The notes under the pieces are model-generated. The model worked only from the letters and a program-made list of their open reading frames with translations, made no database searches and was not told the origin of the DNA. This document shows positions 1 to 7,165 of a stretch of 18,016 nt of DNA, piece by piece. Source of the DNA: JADGGV01 sp035715725 (GTDB lineage Bacteria; Gemmatimonadota; Gemmatimonadetes; Longimicrobiales; RSA9); contig DASTKT010000127.1 of NCBI GenBank assembly GCA_035715725.1, forward strand, positions 1 through 18,016. The letters are read 5' to 3'. The position numbers and the translations under genes are program-made. How positions within the stretch are numbered: position 1 is the first letter of the stretch; every line of letters begins with the position of its first letter.

Positions 1-1
1 C

Positions 2-1558
2 CGCGCACGGCTCGCCGATGCGCACATCGAGGTCCTGACCGGCGAGCCCATCGGGACGATCGCGCCGGAGATCTACGGCCACTTCGCCGAGCACCTGGGC
101 GGCGTCGTCTACGACGGGAGCTGGGTGGGCGAGGACTCGAAGATCCCGAACGTCGGCGGGATCAGGAAGGCGCTCGTCGACGCGCTGAAGCCGATCCGTC
201 CGGGCGTCGTGCGCTGGCCGGGCGGCTGCTTCGCCGACGCCTACGACTGGCGCGACGGCGTGGGGCCGCGCGAGAAGCGCCCCCGCCGCACGAACTTCTG
301 GGCCGACGACCGCTCGATCCGCGATCTCGGCAACATCCCTGCGCGCTTCGACCCGAACCGGTTCGGCACGAACGAGTTCATGCGCTTCTGCCGGCTGGTC
401 GGCGCGCAGCCCTACCTCGCCGCCAACGTCCGCACGCTCCCGGCGAAGGCCTTCTTCGAGTGGGTCGAGTACTGCAACTCGCCCGCGGGGAGCACCACGC
501 TGGCGGAGCTGCGCGCCGCGGGCGGCGACCGGGAGCCCTTCGGCGCGCGCTTCTGGGGGATCGGCAACGAGTCGTGGGGGTGCGGCGGCAACTTCACGCC
601 CGAGGAGTATGCGGGCGAGTTCCGTCGCTTCGCCACCTGGTCCGTCCCGGACTACGGCGTCGGCCTCCGCTTCGTCGCGTCCGGGCCGAACGGAAACGAC
701 CGTGGCTGGACCCGCCGCTTCTTCGAGAAGGTGGCCGAGCGCAACGAGCTCGCGCGCCTCTGGGGATGGGCGGTGCACCACTACTCGAGCTCGCCGGATG
801 GCGAGGCGGTCAAGTACTCCGACCGCGCGTGGTACGAGCTGCTCACGAGCGCCTCCTTCATGGAGACGCTCATCCAGAACCACTGGGAGGTGATGGGCGA
901 GTTCGACCGCCGGCACCGCGTGAAGCTGGTGGTCGACGAGTGGGGCGCGTGGCACAAGATGACCACGAACGTGGCGCCCGAGCACCTGTTCGGGCAGCAG
1001 TCCACGATCCGCGACGCGCTGGTGGCCGGGCTGACGCTGGACACCTTCAATCGCCACGCGGACAAGGTGGCGATGGCCAACATCGCGCAGCTCGTCAACT
1101 GCATCCAGTCGCTGTTCCTGGCCGATGGGGACCGCTTCCTGGTCACGCCGACGTACCACGTCTTCGCGATGTACGGCGCGCACCAGGGTGCGACGTCCGT
1201 GCGGACGCTCGTCTCCGCGCCCGCGGCCGCATGGACGGACAAGGACGGCAACGCGCAGCAGCTTCCCGGGCTCGACGGCTCCGCGTCCGTGCGCGACCGC
1301 GTCCTCACGCTCACGGTCACGAACCGGCACCCGGCCCGGCCGGTGGAGACCGAGATCGCGATCCGCGGCGCCGGCGTTCGCTCGATCAAGGCGACGACGC
1401 TGGCGGCGCCCGACATCCGCGCATGCAACACGTTCGAGCATCCACGCGTGGTCGCGCCGTCCACCCGGTCGGTGCCGGCGAGCGGGGCGTCGCTCGTGTA
1501 CACGTTCCCCGCCGCGTCCGTGACGGCGCTCGAGATCCCGCTCGGCGCGAGCGCATGA
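2..1558 (+). CDS. Alpha-L-arabinofuranosidase, glycoside hydrolase family 51 (5' partial)
   Basis: The frame is open from position 2 and already shows the family N-terminus (IAPEIYGHFAEHLG) before the first possible start at 125 (GTG), so the true start lies outside the window. The protein should release terminal alpha-L-arabinofuranosyl residues from arabinan, arabinoxylan or arabinogalactan by a retaining mechanism. Visible residues 1-370 form the (beta/alpha)8 barrel, with RWPGGCFADAYDWRDGVGPR near the start. The acid/base Glu is in GIGNESWGCGG (codon 569-571, visible residue 190) and the nucleophile Glu is in VVDEWGAW (codon 938-940, visible residue 313). The rest is the usual C-terminal beta-sandwich. 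The 518 visible residues are close to full family length, so little beyond a leader is missing. Its stop overlaps the next start (ATGA), which suggests translational coupling. Whether it is secreted cannot be seen. The family call is firm; the exact substrate is inferred. Confidence 0.93.
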   Translation, partial: RARLADAHIEVLTGEPIGTIAPEIYGHFAEHLGGVVYDGSWVGEDSKIPNVGGIRKALVDALKPIRPGVVRWPGGCFADAYDWRDGVGPREKRPRRTNFWADDRSIRDLGNIPARFDPNRFGTNEFMRFCRLVGAQPYLAANVRTLPAKAFFEWVEYCNSPAGSTTLAELRAAGGDREPFGARFWGIGNESWGCGGNFTPEEYAGEFRRFATWSVPDYGVGLRFVASGPNGNDRGWTRRFFEKVAERNELARLWGWAVHHYSSSPDGEAVKYSDRAWYELLTSASFMETLIQNHWEVMGEFDRRHRVKLVVDEWGAWHKMTTNVAPEHLFGQQSTIRDALVAGLTLDTFNRHADKVAMANIAQLVNCIQSLFLADGDRFLVTPTYHVFAMYGAHQGATSVRTLVSAPAAAWTDKDGNAQQLPGLDGSASVRDRVLTLTVTNRHPARPVETEIAIRGAGVRSIKATTLAAPDIRACNTFEHPRVVAPSTRSVPASGASLVYTFPAASVTALEIPLGASA

Positions 1559-4359
1559 GGCGCGTGGCCGCCGTCTCGACGGCCCGGACCGCGCTCGCAC
1601 CGGGCATGCTGACGCGCGCCGCGCTCGCGTTGGCCGCGCTCGCGCTCGCGTTCGCGCCCGCCGACGCCCGGGCGCAGCAGCGCCGCGAGCGCGGCGACAC
1701 GACGCCGACGCTCGGGCTCGAGCAGGGGCGCGCGAGCTACGCCACGCCCGAGCTGCGCCTCGAGCTGGTGCGCGCCTCGCAGACGGCAGCCGCGCTCCGC
1801 CCGCGCGACTCCCTGGCCTTCGACTTCACCCCCGGCGACTGGCTCGAGCGGCGCGCCGCGAACGGCCACTACCACCTCGGCGACCTGAACCTGCGCCTGC
1901 GGACCGCCGCGTCGGGCGAGTGGCGCAACTACTCGACCGCCGCCGCGCGCCGGCCGGTCACGCCGCTCCCGGCGGCCGCGCCCGTCCTCGCCGCGGCCGA
2001 TCTCGCGCCCACGCTCCCGGCGGACATCCCGCTCCGCGTGCGACGCTCCTGGGAGGTGCGGGACGGCCATCTCGCGCTGCGCTTCGAGCTGCGGAACCCC
2101 GGCCGCACCCCCGTCGAGGTGGGCGCGCTCGGGATCCCGATGGTGTTCGACAACATCCTGACCGGCCGGTCGCTGGAGCAGGCGCACGCGGTCGCGTCGT
2201 TCCACGATCCCTACATCGGCGAGGATGCCGGCTACGTGCAGGTCACGCGGCTGAGCGGCCAGGGGCCGGTGCTGCTGGTCGTCCCGCTCGGCAGGACGCC
2301 GCTCGAGGCCTGGCGCCCGCTCCTCGACGAGCGGACCCGCCGCAACAACACGTTCGAGGGCTTCTACGAGTGGATGCCACGGAGCCTCGCCTACGCGGAG
2401 AAGGAGTGGCGCGAGGCGCAGCCGTGGAACCGGCCGACGGCGGACACGATCGCGCCGGGGGAGACCCGCTCCTACGGCGTGACGTTCCTCGTCGCGCCCG
2501 CCATCCGCGGCATCGAGGCGACGCTGCTCGCGGCGGGGCGGCCGGTGGCGGTGGGCGTCCCCGGCTACGTGATCCCCACCGACCTGGAGGCGAAGCTCTT
2601 CCTGAAGCACGGCCGCGCCGTGCGCGGGATCGCCGTCGAGCCGGCCGGCGCGCTGACCGTCACGCCCGCCGGGAGCACGCCTGCCGGCTGGCGCGCGTAC
2701 GCGGTGAGGGGGCGCGCCTGGGGGCGCGCCCGCGTCACGGTCACGTACGCGGACGGGAGCCGGCAGACCATCCACTACAAGGTGATCAAGCCGGCGGCGC
2801 AGGTGGTGGACGACCTCGGCCGCTTCCTGACGACCGAGCAGTGGTTCGAGCGCCCGGCCGACCCGTTCCGGCGCAGCCCGTCCGTCATCAGCTACGACTA
2901 CGACGCGCGACGTCAGGTCACGGAGGATGGCCGGGTCTGGATCGCGGGGTTGGGCGACGAGGGCGGCTCCGGCTCCTGGCTCGCCGCGGTGCTGAAGCAG
3001 CTCGTCCGCCCCGACACCGCCGAGCTGGCGAAGCTCCAGCGCTTCGTCGATGGCGTGCTCTGGGGCGGGCTCCAGTACGCGGACGGGCCGCTCCAGTACG
3101 GCGTGCGCAAGAGCATGCTCTACTACGAGCCGAAAGAGATGCCGCCGGGGACCTACAGCGACTCCGTGCGCTACGGCGGCTGGGCGAGCTGGGACCGCAA
3201 GCAGGCGATGAGCGTGGGCCGGTCGTACAATTACCCCCACGTCGCCGCCGCGTACTGGGTGCTCTACCGCCTGGCGCGCGACCACCGCGGGCTCGTGACC
3301 GACCACCCGTGGCAGTGGTACCTCGAGCGCGCGTACGAGACCAGCCAGGCCATGGTGCGGCACGCGCCGCACTACGCGCAGTTCGGGCAGATGGAGGGGA
3401 CCGTCTTCGTGCTGATCCTGATGGATCTGAAGCGCGAGGGGTGGACGGAGCAGGCGGCGGCGCTCGAGGCGACGATGCGGAAGCGGGCCGAGGTGTGGCG
3501 GTCGCTGGCGTATCCCTTCGGCAGCGAGATGCCGTGGGATTCGACCGGCCAGGAGGAGGTCTACGCCTGGTGCCGCTACTTCGGCTTCGACGAGAAGGCG
3601 GCGGTCACGCTCGGCGCGATCCTCGGCTACATGCCCACGGTGCCGCACTGGGGCTACAATGGCAGCGCCCGCCGCTACTGGGACTTCCAGTACGCGGGGA
3701 AGCTGCAGCGCATCGAGCGCCAGCTCCACCACTACGGCTCCGGGCTCAACGCCATCCCGGTGCTCACCGAGTACCGGAGCCACCCAGACGATTTCTACCT
3801 GCTGCGGGTCGGCTACGGCGGCGCGCTCGGCGCCATCGCGAACATCACGGAGGACGGCTTCGGGCCGAGCGCGTTCCACGCCTACCCGTCCACGCTCCGC
3901 ATCGACGGCTACTCCGGCGACTACGGCCCCAATTTCTTCGGCTATGCGGTCAACGCCGCGACCTACCTGGTCCGGCACCCCGAGCTCGGGTGGCTGGCGT
4001 TCGGCGGCAACGTGAGCGTGGCCGCCGGCGGCACCTCCCCGGGGCGGGCGAGCGTGACCGTGGAGCCCGGCGACGCCGCCCGCGCCCGCGTCTACGTCGC
4101 CCCGCTCGGCCTCTGGCTCACGCTCGACGCCGGCCGCTTCGAGAGCGTGGCGCTGGAGGGCGACGAGGTCCGCGTCACGCTCGCACCGGCGACGAGGAGC
4201 ACGCCGACCGCGCTGCTGCGCATCGAGCAGCCCGCCCGCGTGGCGGGCGTCGGGCGCTTCGCGCCCGCGCGCGCCTATCCGACGGAGCGCGGCGCGCTCG
4301 CGGTCTCGCTCGGGGACGCGGCCACGCAGGTGGTGCTCGTCCAGTCCGGCTCTCGCTGA
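1555..4359 (+). CDS. Secreted DUF5695-like protein, putative glycoside hydrolase of unknown activity
   Basis: A 934-residue protein with no assigned activity, which I recognise from memory as like the DUF5695 family. The chosen start shares ATGA with the GH51 stop. A second in-frame ATG at 1606 begins an even more typical Sec leader (MLTRAALALAALALAFAPADARAQ) and is a real alternative. After the leader comes a beta-rich region (about 40-400; RRSWEVRDGHLALRFELRN). A helical region (about 414-825) follows, with the look of an (alpha/alpha)6 or six-hairpin toroid: SYNYPHVAAAYWVLYRLARDH, EGTVFVLILMDLKREGW, HYGSGLNAIPVLTEYRSH. A short beta region closes the protein. The acidic, strongly motif-like stretch SEMPWDSTGQEEVYAW (Glu658, Asp662, Glu667, Glu668) and DGFGPSAFHAYP are candidate active-site segments. 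Its place between alpha- and beta-arabinofuranosidases suggests action on an arabinose-containing glycan. Fold and activity are inferred. Confidence 0.85.
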   Translation: MRRVAAVSTARTALAPGMLTRAALALAALALAFAPADARAQQRRERGDTTPTLGLEQGRASYATPELRLELVRASQTAAALRPRDSLAFDFTPGDWLERRAANGHYHLGDLNLRLRTAASGEWRNYSTAAARRPVTPLPAAAPVLAAADLAPTLPADIPLRVRRSWEVRDGHLALRFELRNPGRTPVEVGALGIPMVFDNILTGRSLEQAHAVASFHDPYIGEDAGYVQVTRLSGQGPVLLVVPLGRTPLEAWRPLLDERTRRNNTFEGFYEWMPRSLAYAEKEWREAQPWNRPTADTIAPGETRSYGVTFLVAPAIRGIEATLLAAGRPVAVGVPGYVIPTDLEAKLFLKHGRAVRGIAVEPAGALTVTPAGSTPAGWRAYAVRGRAWGRARVTVTYADGSRQTIHYKVIKPAAQVVDDLGRFLTTEQWFERPADPFRRSPSVISYDYDARRQVTEDGRVWIAGLGDEGGSGSWLAAVLKQLVRPDTAELAKLQRFVDGVLWGGLQYADGPLQYGVRKSMLYYEPKEMPPGTYSDSVRYGGWASWDRKQAMSVGRSYNYPHVAAAYWVLYRLARDHRGLVTDHPWQWYLERAYETSQAMVRHAPHYAQFGQMEGTVFVLILMDLKREGWTEQAAALEATMRKRAEVWRSLAYPFGSEMPWDSTGQEEVYAWCRYFGFDEKAAVTLGAILGYMPTVPHWGYNGSARRYWDFQYAGKLQRIERQLHHYGSGLNAIPVLTEYRSHPDDFYLLRVGYGGALGAIANITEDGFGPSAFHAYPSTLRIDGYSGDYGPNFFGYAVNAATYLVRHPELGWLAFGGNVSVAAGGTSPGRASVTVEPGDAARARVYVAPLGLWLTLDAGRFESVALEGDEVRVTLAPATRSTPTALLRIEQPARVAGVGRFAPARAYPTERGALAVSLGDAATQVVLVQSGSR

Positions 4360-4381
4360 AACCCGCACGGAAGTCATTCAC

Positions 4382-4393
4382 CGGAGGCCTCCG
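4382..4393 (+). promoter_or_regulatory. Strong Shine-Dalgarno within a 12-nt palindrome before the GH127 gene
   Basis: GGAGG at 4383-4387 lies 6 nt before the ATG at 4394 and fixes that start over the second ATG at 4400. The site is part of the perfect palindrome CGGAGGCCTCCG, which ends exactly at the start codon. In the mRNA the CCTCC half could pair with GGAGG, either as a short 4-bp hairpin or between molecules. The ribosome binding role is well supported; any regulatory role of the palindrome is speculation. Confidence 0.75.
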
Positions 4394-6886
4394 ATGACCA
4401 TGAACCGCCGTACCGCCCTGAAGCTCGGCATCGGGGCCGGCGCGCTGCCGCTGCTCGACCCGTCCTCGCTGGTCGCGGAGACGCGGCCGGCGGGCGGGAC
4501 CCCGCGCGTCGGCCCGGACGTCCGCCGCGCGCGGCCGCTTCCACTGACCGCCGTCCGCCTCGAGGGCGGCCCGCTCAAGGCCGCGCAGGACGCGGATCGC
4601 CGCTACCTGCTCGAACTCGAGCCCGACCGGATGCTGGCGTACTACCGCGAGCGCGCCGGGCTGCGTCGCAAGGCGGAGCCGTACGCCGGCTGGGACGGCG
4701 GCGGGCGCAACCTGACCGGCCACATCGCGGGGCACTACCTCTCCGCGGTCAGCCTGATGTACGCGGCCACCGGCGACCCGCGCTTCAAGGAGCGAGCGGA
4801 CCACATCGTCGCCGAGCTGAAGGAGGTCCAGGACGCGAACAAGGACGGCTACCTCGGCGCGCTCGAGGGGGGCAGGGAGGCGTTCGAGCGGCTGGCGAAA
4901 GGCGAGATCCGCGCGTCGTCGTTCGACCTGAACGGGCAGTGGTCGCCCTGGTACACGCTGCACAAGACGTACGCCGGGCTGCGCGACGCGTACCGCCACA
5001 CCGGGAACAAGACGGCGCTCGCCGTCGAGGTGGCGTACGCGAAATGGGCGGAGCGCATCCTCTCCGGGCTGAGCGAGGCGCAGCTCGAGCACATGATGAA
5101 CGCCGAGTTCGGCGGGATGAACGAGGTGATGGTCGACCTCTACGAGGACACCGGCGACCGGCGCTGGCTCGAGCTGTCGTACCGCTTCGAGCACGACGAC
5201 TTCATCCAGCCGCTCAAGCGCCACCAGGACAACCTCCCCGGGAAGCACGGCAACACCGCGGTCCCGAAGCTCCTGGGCAACGTCAACCGCTTCATCCTGA
5301 CGGGCGACGCGGGCGACCTCATGGCCTCGTCGTTCTTCTGGGACACCGTGGTCCACCACCACACGTTCGCGACCGGCGGCCACGGCAAGGACGAGTACTT
5401 CGGCCCGCCGGACACGCTCGGCGCCCGCATCGGCGGCCGCACCTGCGAGTCGTGCAACGTCTACAACATGCTGAAGCTCACGCGTCAGCTCTTCTCGCTC
5501 CGCCCCGACCCGGAGTACGCCGACTTCCAGGAGCGGGCGCTCTTCAACCACGCGCTCGCCTCGATCGACACCAGCGACTCGCAGATGTGCTACATGGTTC
5601 CGGTCGGGCAGGGCGTGCAGCACGAGTACCAGGACATGCTGCGCAGCTTCACCTGCTGCGTCGGCACCGGGATGGAGAACCACGCGCTCCACGGCCACGG
5701 CATCTACTACGAGGACGGCGAGCGGCTCTTCGTGAACCTGTACGCCCCCTCGACGGCGGAGTGGAAGGAGGCCGGGGTGCGCCTGGCCGTCGAGACCGGC
5801 TTCCCCGACACCGAGACCGCGACGATCCGGCTGAGCCCCCGGTCGCCCCGCGAGTTCACGCTCGCGCTGCGCCGGCCGTACTGGGCGGGCGACGGCTTCG
5901 CCGTGAAGGTCAACGGCCAGCCCGTCGCGCTCCCGGACACGGCGCCCGAGCCCTGGCGCGAGCGCGGGAGCCAGTACCCGGTCGCGGCGCGCGCCGGGAG
6001 CTCGTACGTGGACGTGAAGCGCACCTGGCGCAGCGGCGACGTCGTCGAGATCACGCTGCCGAAGTCGCTCCGCCTCGAGCCGACGCCGGACCGGCCGCGC
6101 CGCGCCGCCCTCCTGTGGGGCCCGCTCGTCCTCGCCGGCGACCTCGGGCCGGAGCGCCGGCGGGCCCGCGGACCGGAGCGCGAGGACGAGGCGCGGCCGC
6201 CGGTCGTGCCGGTGCTCGTCGCGGCCGAGAAGCCGGTCGAGTCCTGGCTCCAGCCCGCGGGCGGCGCGCCCGGGCGCTTCCGCACCGCCGGCGTCGGGCG
6301 CGCGCCCGACGCCGCCGCCCGGCCGCTCGACGTCGACCTCGTCCCGTTCTACCAGCTCCCGAAGCGGACGTACGCGCTCCACTGGGACCTGTTCACGGAG
6401 AAGGAGTGGGACGCGGAGAAGGCGCGCTACGCGGCGGAGGCGGAGCGGCTGCGGCGGCTGGAGGCCGCGACCGTCGCCTACATCGAGCCGGGCGAGGCGG
6501 TGTTCGAGGGGAAGTTCGGCTACCAGGGCGGCGAGGGCGCCGCGCCCTACCGGATGGAGGGGCGCCCATCCCGGACCGCGCGGAGCTGGTTCTCCTACAA
6601 CGTCCCCGTCGATTCGTCCAAGGAGCTGGCGCTGATCCTGACGTTCAACAGCGACGACCGGCGCTACTCGCCCGCCGACTTCGAGATCCTGATCGACGGG
6701 AAGCTGCTCGCCGCCCACCACCTCGGTCGGACCGATCCGCCGCGCTTCTACGACGTGACGTTCCCGATCCCGGCGGAGCTGGTCCGCGGCAAGAACAGCG
6801 TGACCCTCCGCTTCCAGGCGAAGGAGGGGAGCCAGGTACCGGCGATCTTCGGGGTGAGGGTGGTGAGGGCGGGGGAGCTGGCGTAG
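4394..6886 (+). CDS. Beta-L-arabinofuranosidase-like enzyme, glycoside hydrolase family 127 (DUF1680)
   Basis: 830 residues. The family removes terminal beta-L-arabinofuranose using a zinc-bound cysteine nucleophile. The key residues of the characterised Bifidobacterium enzyme HypBA1 (Glu322, Glu338, Cys340, Cys417, Cys418) have clear counterparts. They are Glu334 in GKDEYFG (acid/base), Glu352 and Cys354 in CESCNVYNML, and Cys421-Cys422 in FTCCVGTGMENH, with Cys421 the expected nucleophile. The N-terminus MTMNRRTALKLGIGAGALPLL carries a twin-arginine pattern, implying export in folded form. Residues about 50-430 are the (alpha/alpha)6 catalytic domain and are followed by beta-sandwich regions. 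A C-terminal beta domain starts near residue 696 (YIEPGEAVFEGKFGYQGG). The gene lies 34 bp after the DUF5695-like gene on the same strand, probably as one operon. The family is firm; the exact linkage cleaved is inferred. Confidence 0.93.
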   Translation: MTMNRRTALKLGIGAGALPLLDPSSLVAETRPAGGTPRVGPDVRRARPLPLTAVRLEGGPLKAAQDADRRYLLELEPDRMLAYYRERAGLRRKAEPYAGWDGGGRNLTGHIAGHYLSAVSLMYAATGDPRFKERADHIVAELKEVQDANKDGYLGALEGGREAFERLAKGEIRASSFDLNGQWSPWYTLHKTYAGLRDAYRHTGNKTALAVEVAYAKWAERILSGLSEAQLEHMMNAEFGGMNEVMVDLYEDTGDRRWLELSYRFEHDDFIQPLKRHQDNLPGKHGNTAVPKLLGNVNRFILTGDAGDLMASSFFWDTVVHHHTFATGGHGKDEYFGPPDTLGARIGGRTCESCNVYNMLKLTRQLFSLRPDPEYADFQERALFNHALASIDTSDSQMCYMVPVGQGVQHEYQDMLRSFTCCVGTGMENHALHGHGIYYEDGERLFVNLYAPSTAEWKEAGVRLAVETGFPDTETATIRLSPRSPREFTLALRRPYWAGDGFAVKVNGQPVALPDTAPEPWRERGSQYPVAARAGSSYVDVKRTWRSGDVVEITLPKSLRLEPTPDRPRRAALLWGPLVLAGDLGPERRRARGPEREDEARPPVVPVLVAAEKPVESWLQPAGGAPGRFRTAGVGRAPDAAARPLDVDLVPFYQLPKRTYALHWDLFTEKEWDAEKARYAAEAERLRRLEAATVAYIEPGEAVFEGKFGYQGGEGAAPYRMEGRPSRTARSWFSYNVPVDSSKELALILTFNSDDRRYSPADFEILIDGKLLAAHHLGRTDPPRFYDVTFPIPAELVRGKNSVTLRFQAKEGSQVPAIFGVRVVRAGELA

Positions 6887-6922
6887 GCGGCCGTCGGAAC
6901 CTCGTCCGGCGGTCCGGCACGG

Positions 6923-7157
6923 CCGGCGAACGGCGCCTCGCACGGAGACGCGGAGGCGCGGAGCGGTGGAGTCCACGATCGCGGCGCACGCGGCGCAGCG
7001 GCCCGGCCGCCATCCAATAAGAAGCGGTTGTGATTCAGTAACGGAACGCGCCCGGTGGGCCTCGGACCCCCGGGCGCTTCTCGCATTCCCCGGAGACGCT
7101 CCAGCGCCGACGCACCCTCCGCGCCTCCGTGTCTCCATGTGAGCCGCGGTTCGCCGG
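6923..7157. repeat. 41-bp inverted repeat flanking the convergent intergenic region
   Basis: The left arm is 6923-6963 and the right arm is 7117-7157. The left arm matches the reverse complement of the right arm at 36 of 41 positions without gaps; both contain GGAGAC and CGGAGGCGCGGAG. The arms enclose 153 bp that include the terminator hairpin. The right arm ends 8 bp before the M1 peptidase stop, and the left arm begins 37 bp after the GH127 stop. The symmetry suggests a miniature mobile or dispersed palindromic element, or a large bidirectional terminator. No transposase or clear target duplication is visible. Confidence 0.8.
7048..7077. terminator. Intrinsic terminator-like hairpin between convergent genes
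   Basis: GCGCCCGG at 7048-7055 pairs perfectly with CCGGGCGC at 7070-7077. The stem can be extended by GGG/CCC past a bulged T, leaving a loop of about 7 nt. The plus-strand tail is TTCTC, which is only modestly T-rich. The hairpin sits about 160 bp after the GH127 stop and 90 bp after the M1 peptidase stop, so it could serve both converging transcripts. The call rests on the stem and position; the weak T tract lowers confidence. Confidence 0.6.
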
Positions 7158-7165
7158 CCCCGCCG

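Noticed and set aside
781..4377. Very long open frame (about 1198 codons) on the minus strand, opposite the GH51 and DUF5695-like genes
   Set aside because: Its translation is dominated by Arg, Ala, Gly, Val and His with no recognisable domain. The opposite strand carries clear GH51 and DUF5695-like proteins. Extreme GC leaves few stop codons in antisense frames.
1920..4397. Open frame of about 825 codons on the plus strand in another frame of the DUF5695-like gene
   Set aside because: A frame-shifted shadow rich in Arg/Ala/Pro; the true frame has a leader and conserved motifs.
4175..7138. Open frame of about 987 codons on the minus strand over GH127
   Set aside because: Antisense to a gene with intact catalytic residues; the translation is composition-biased and featureless.
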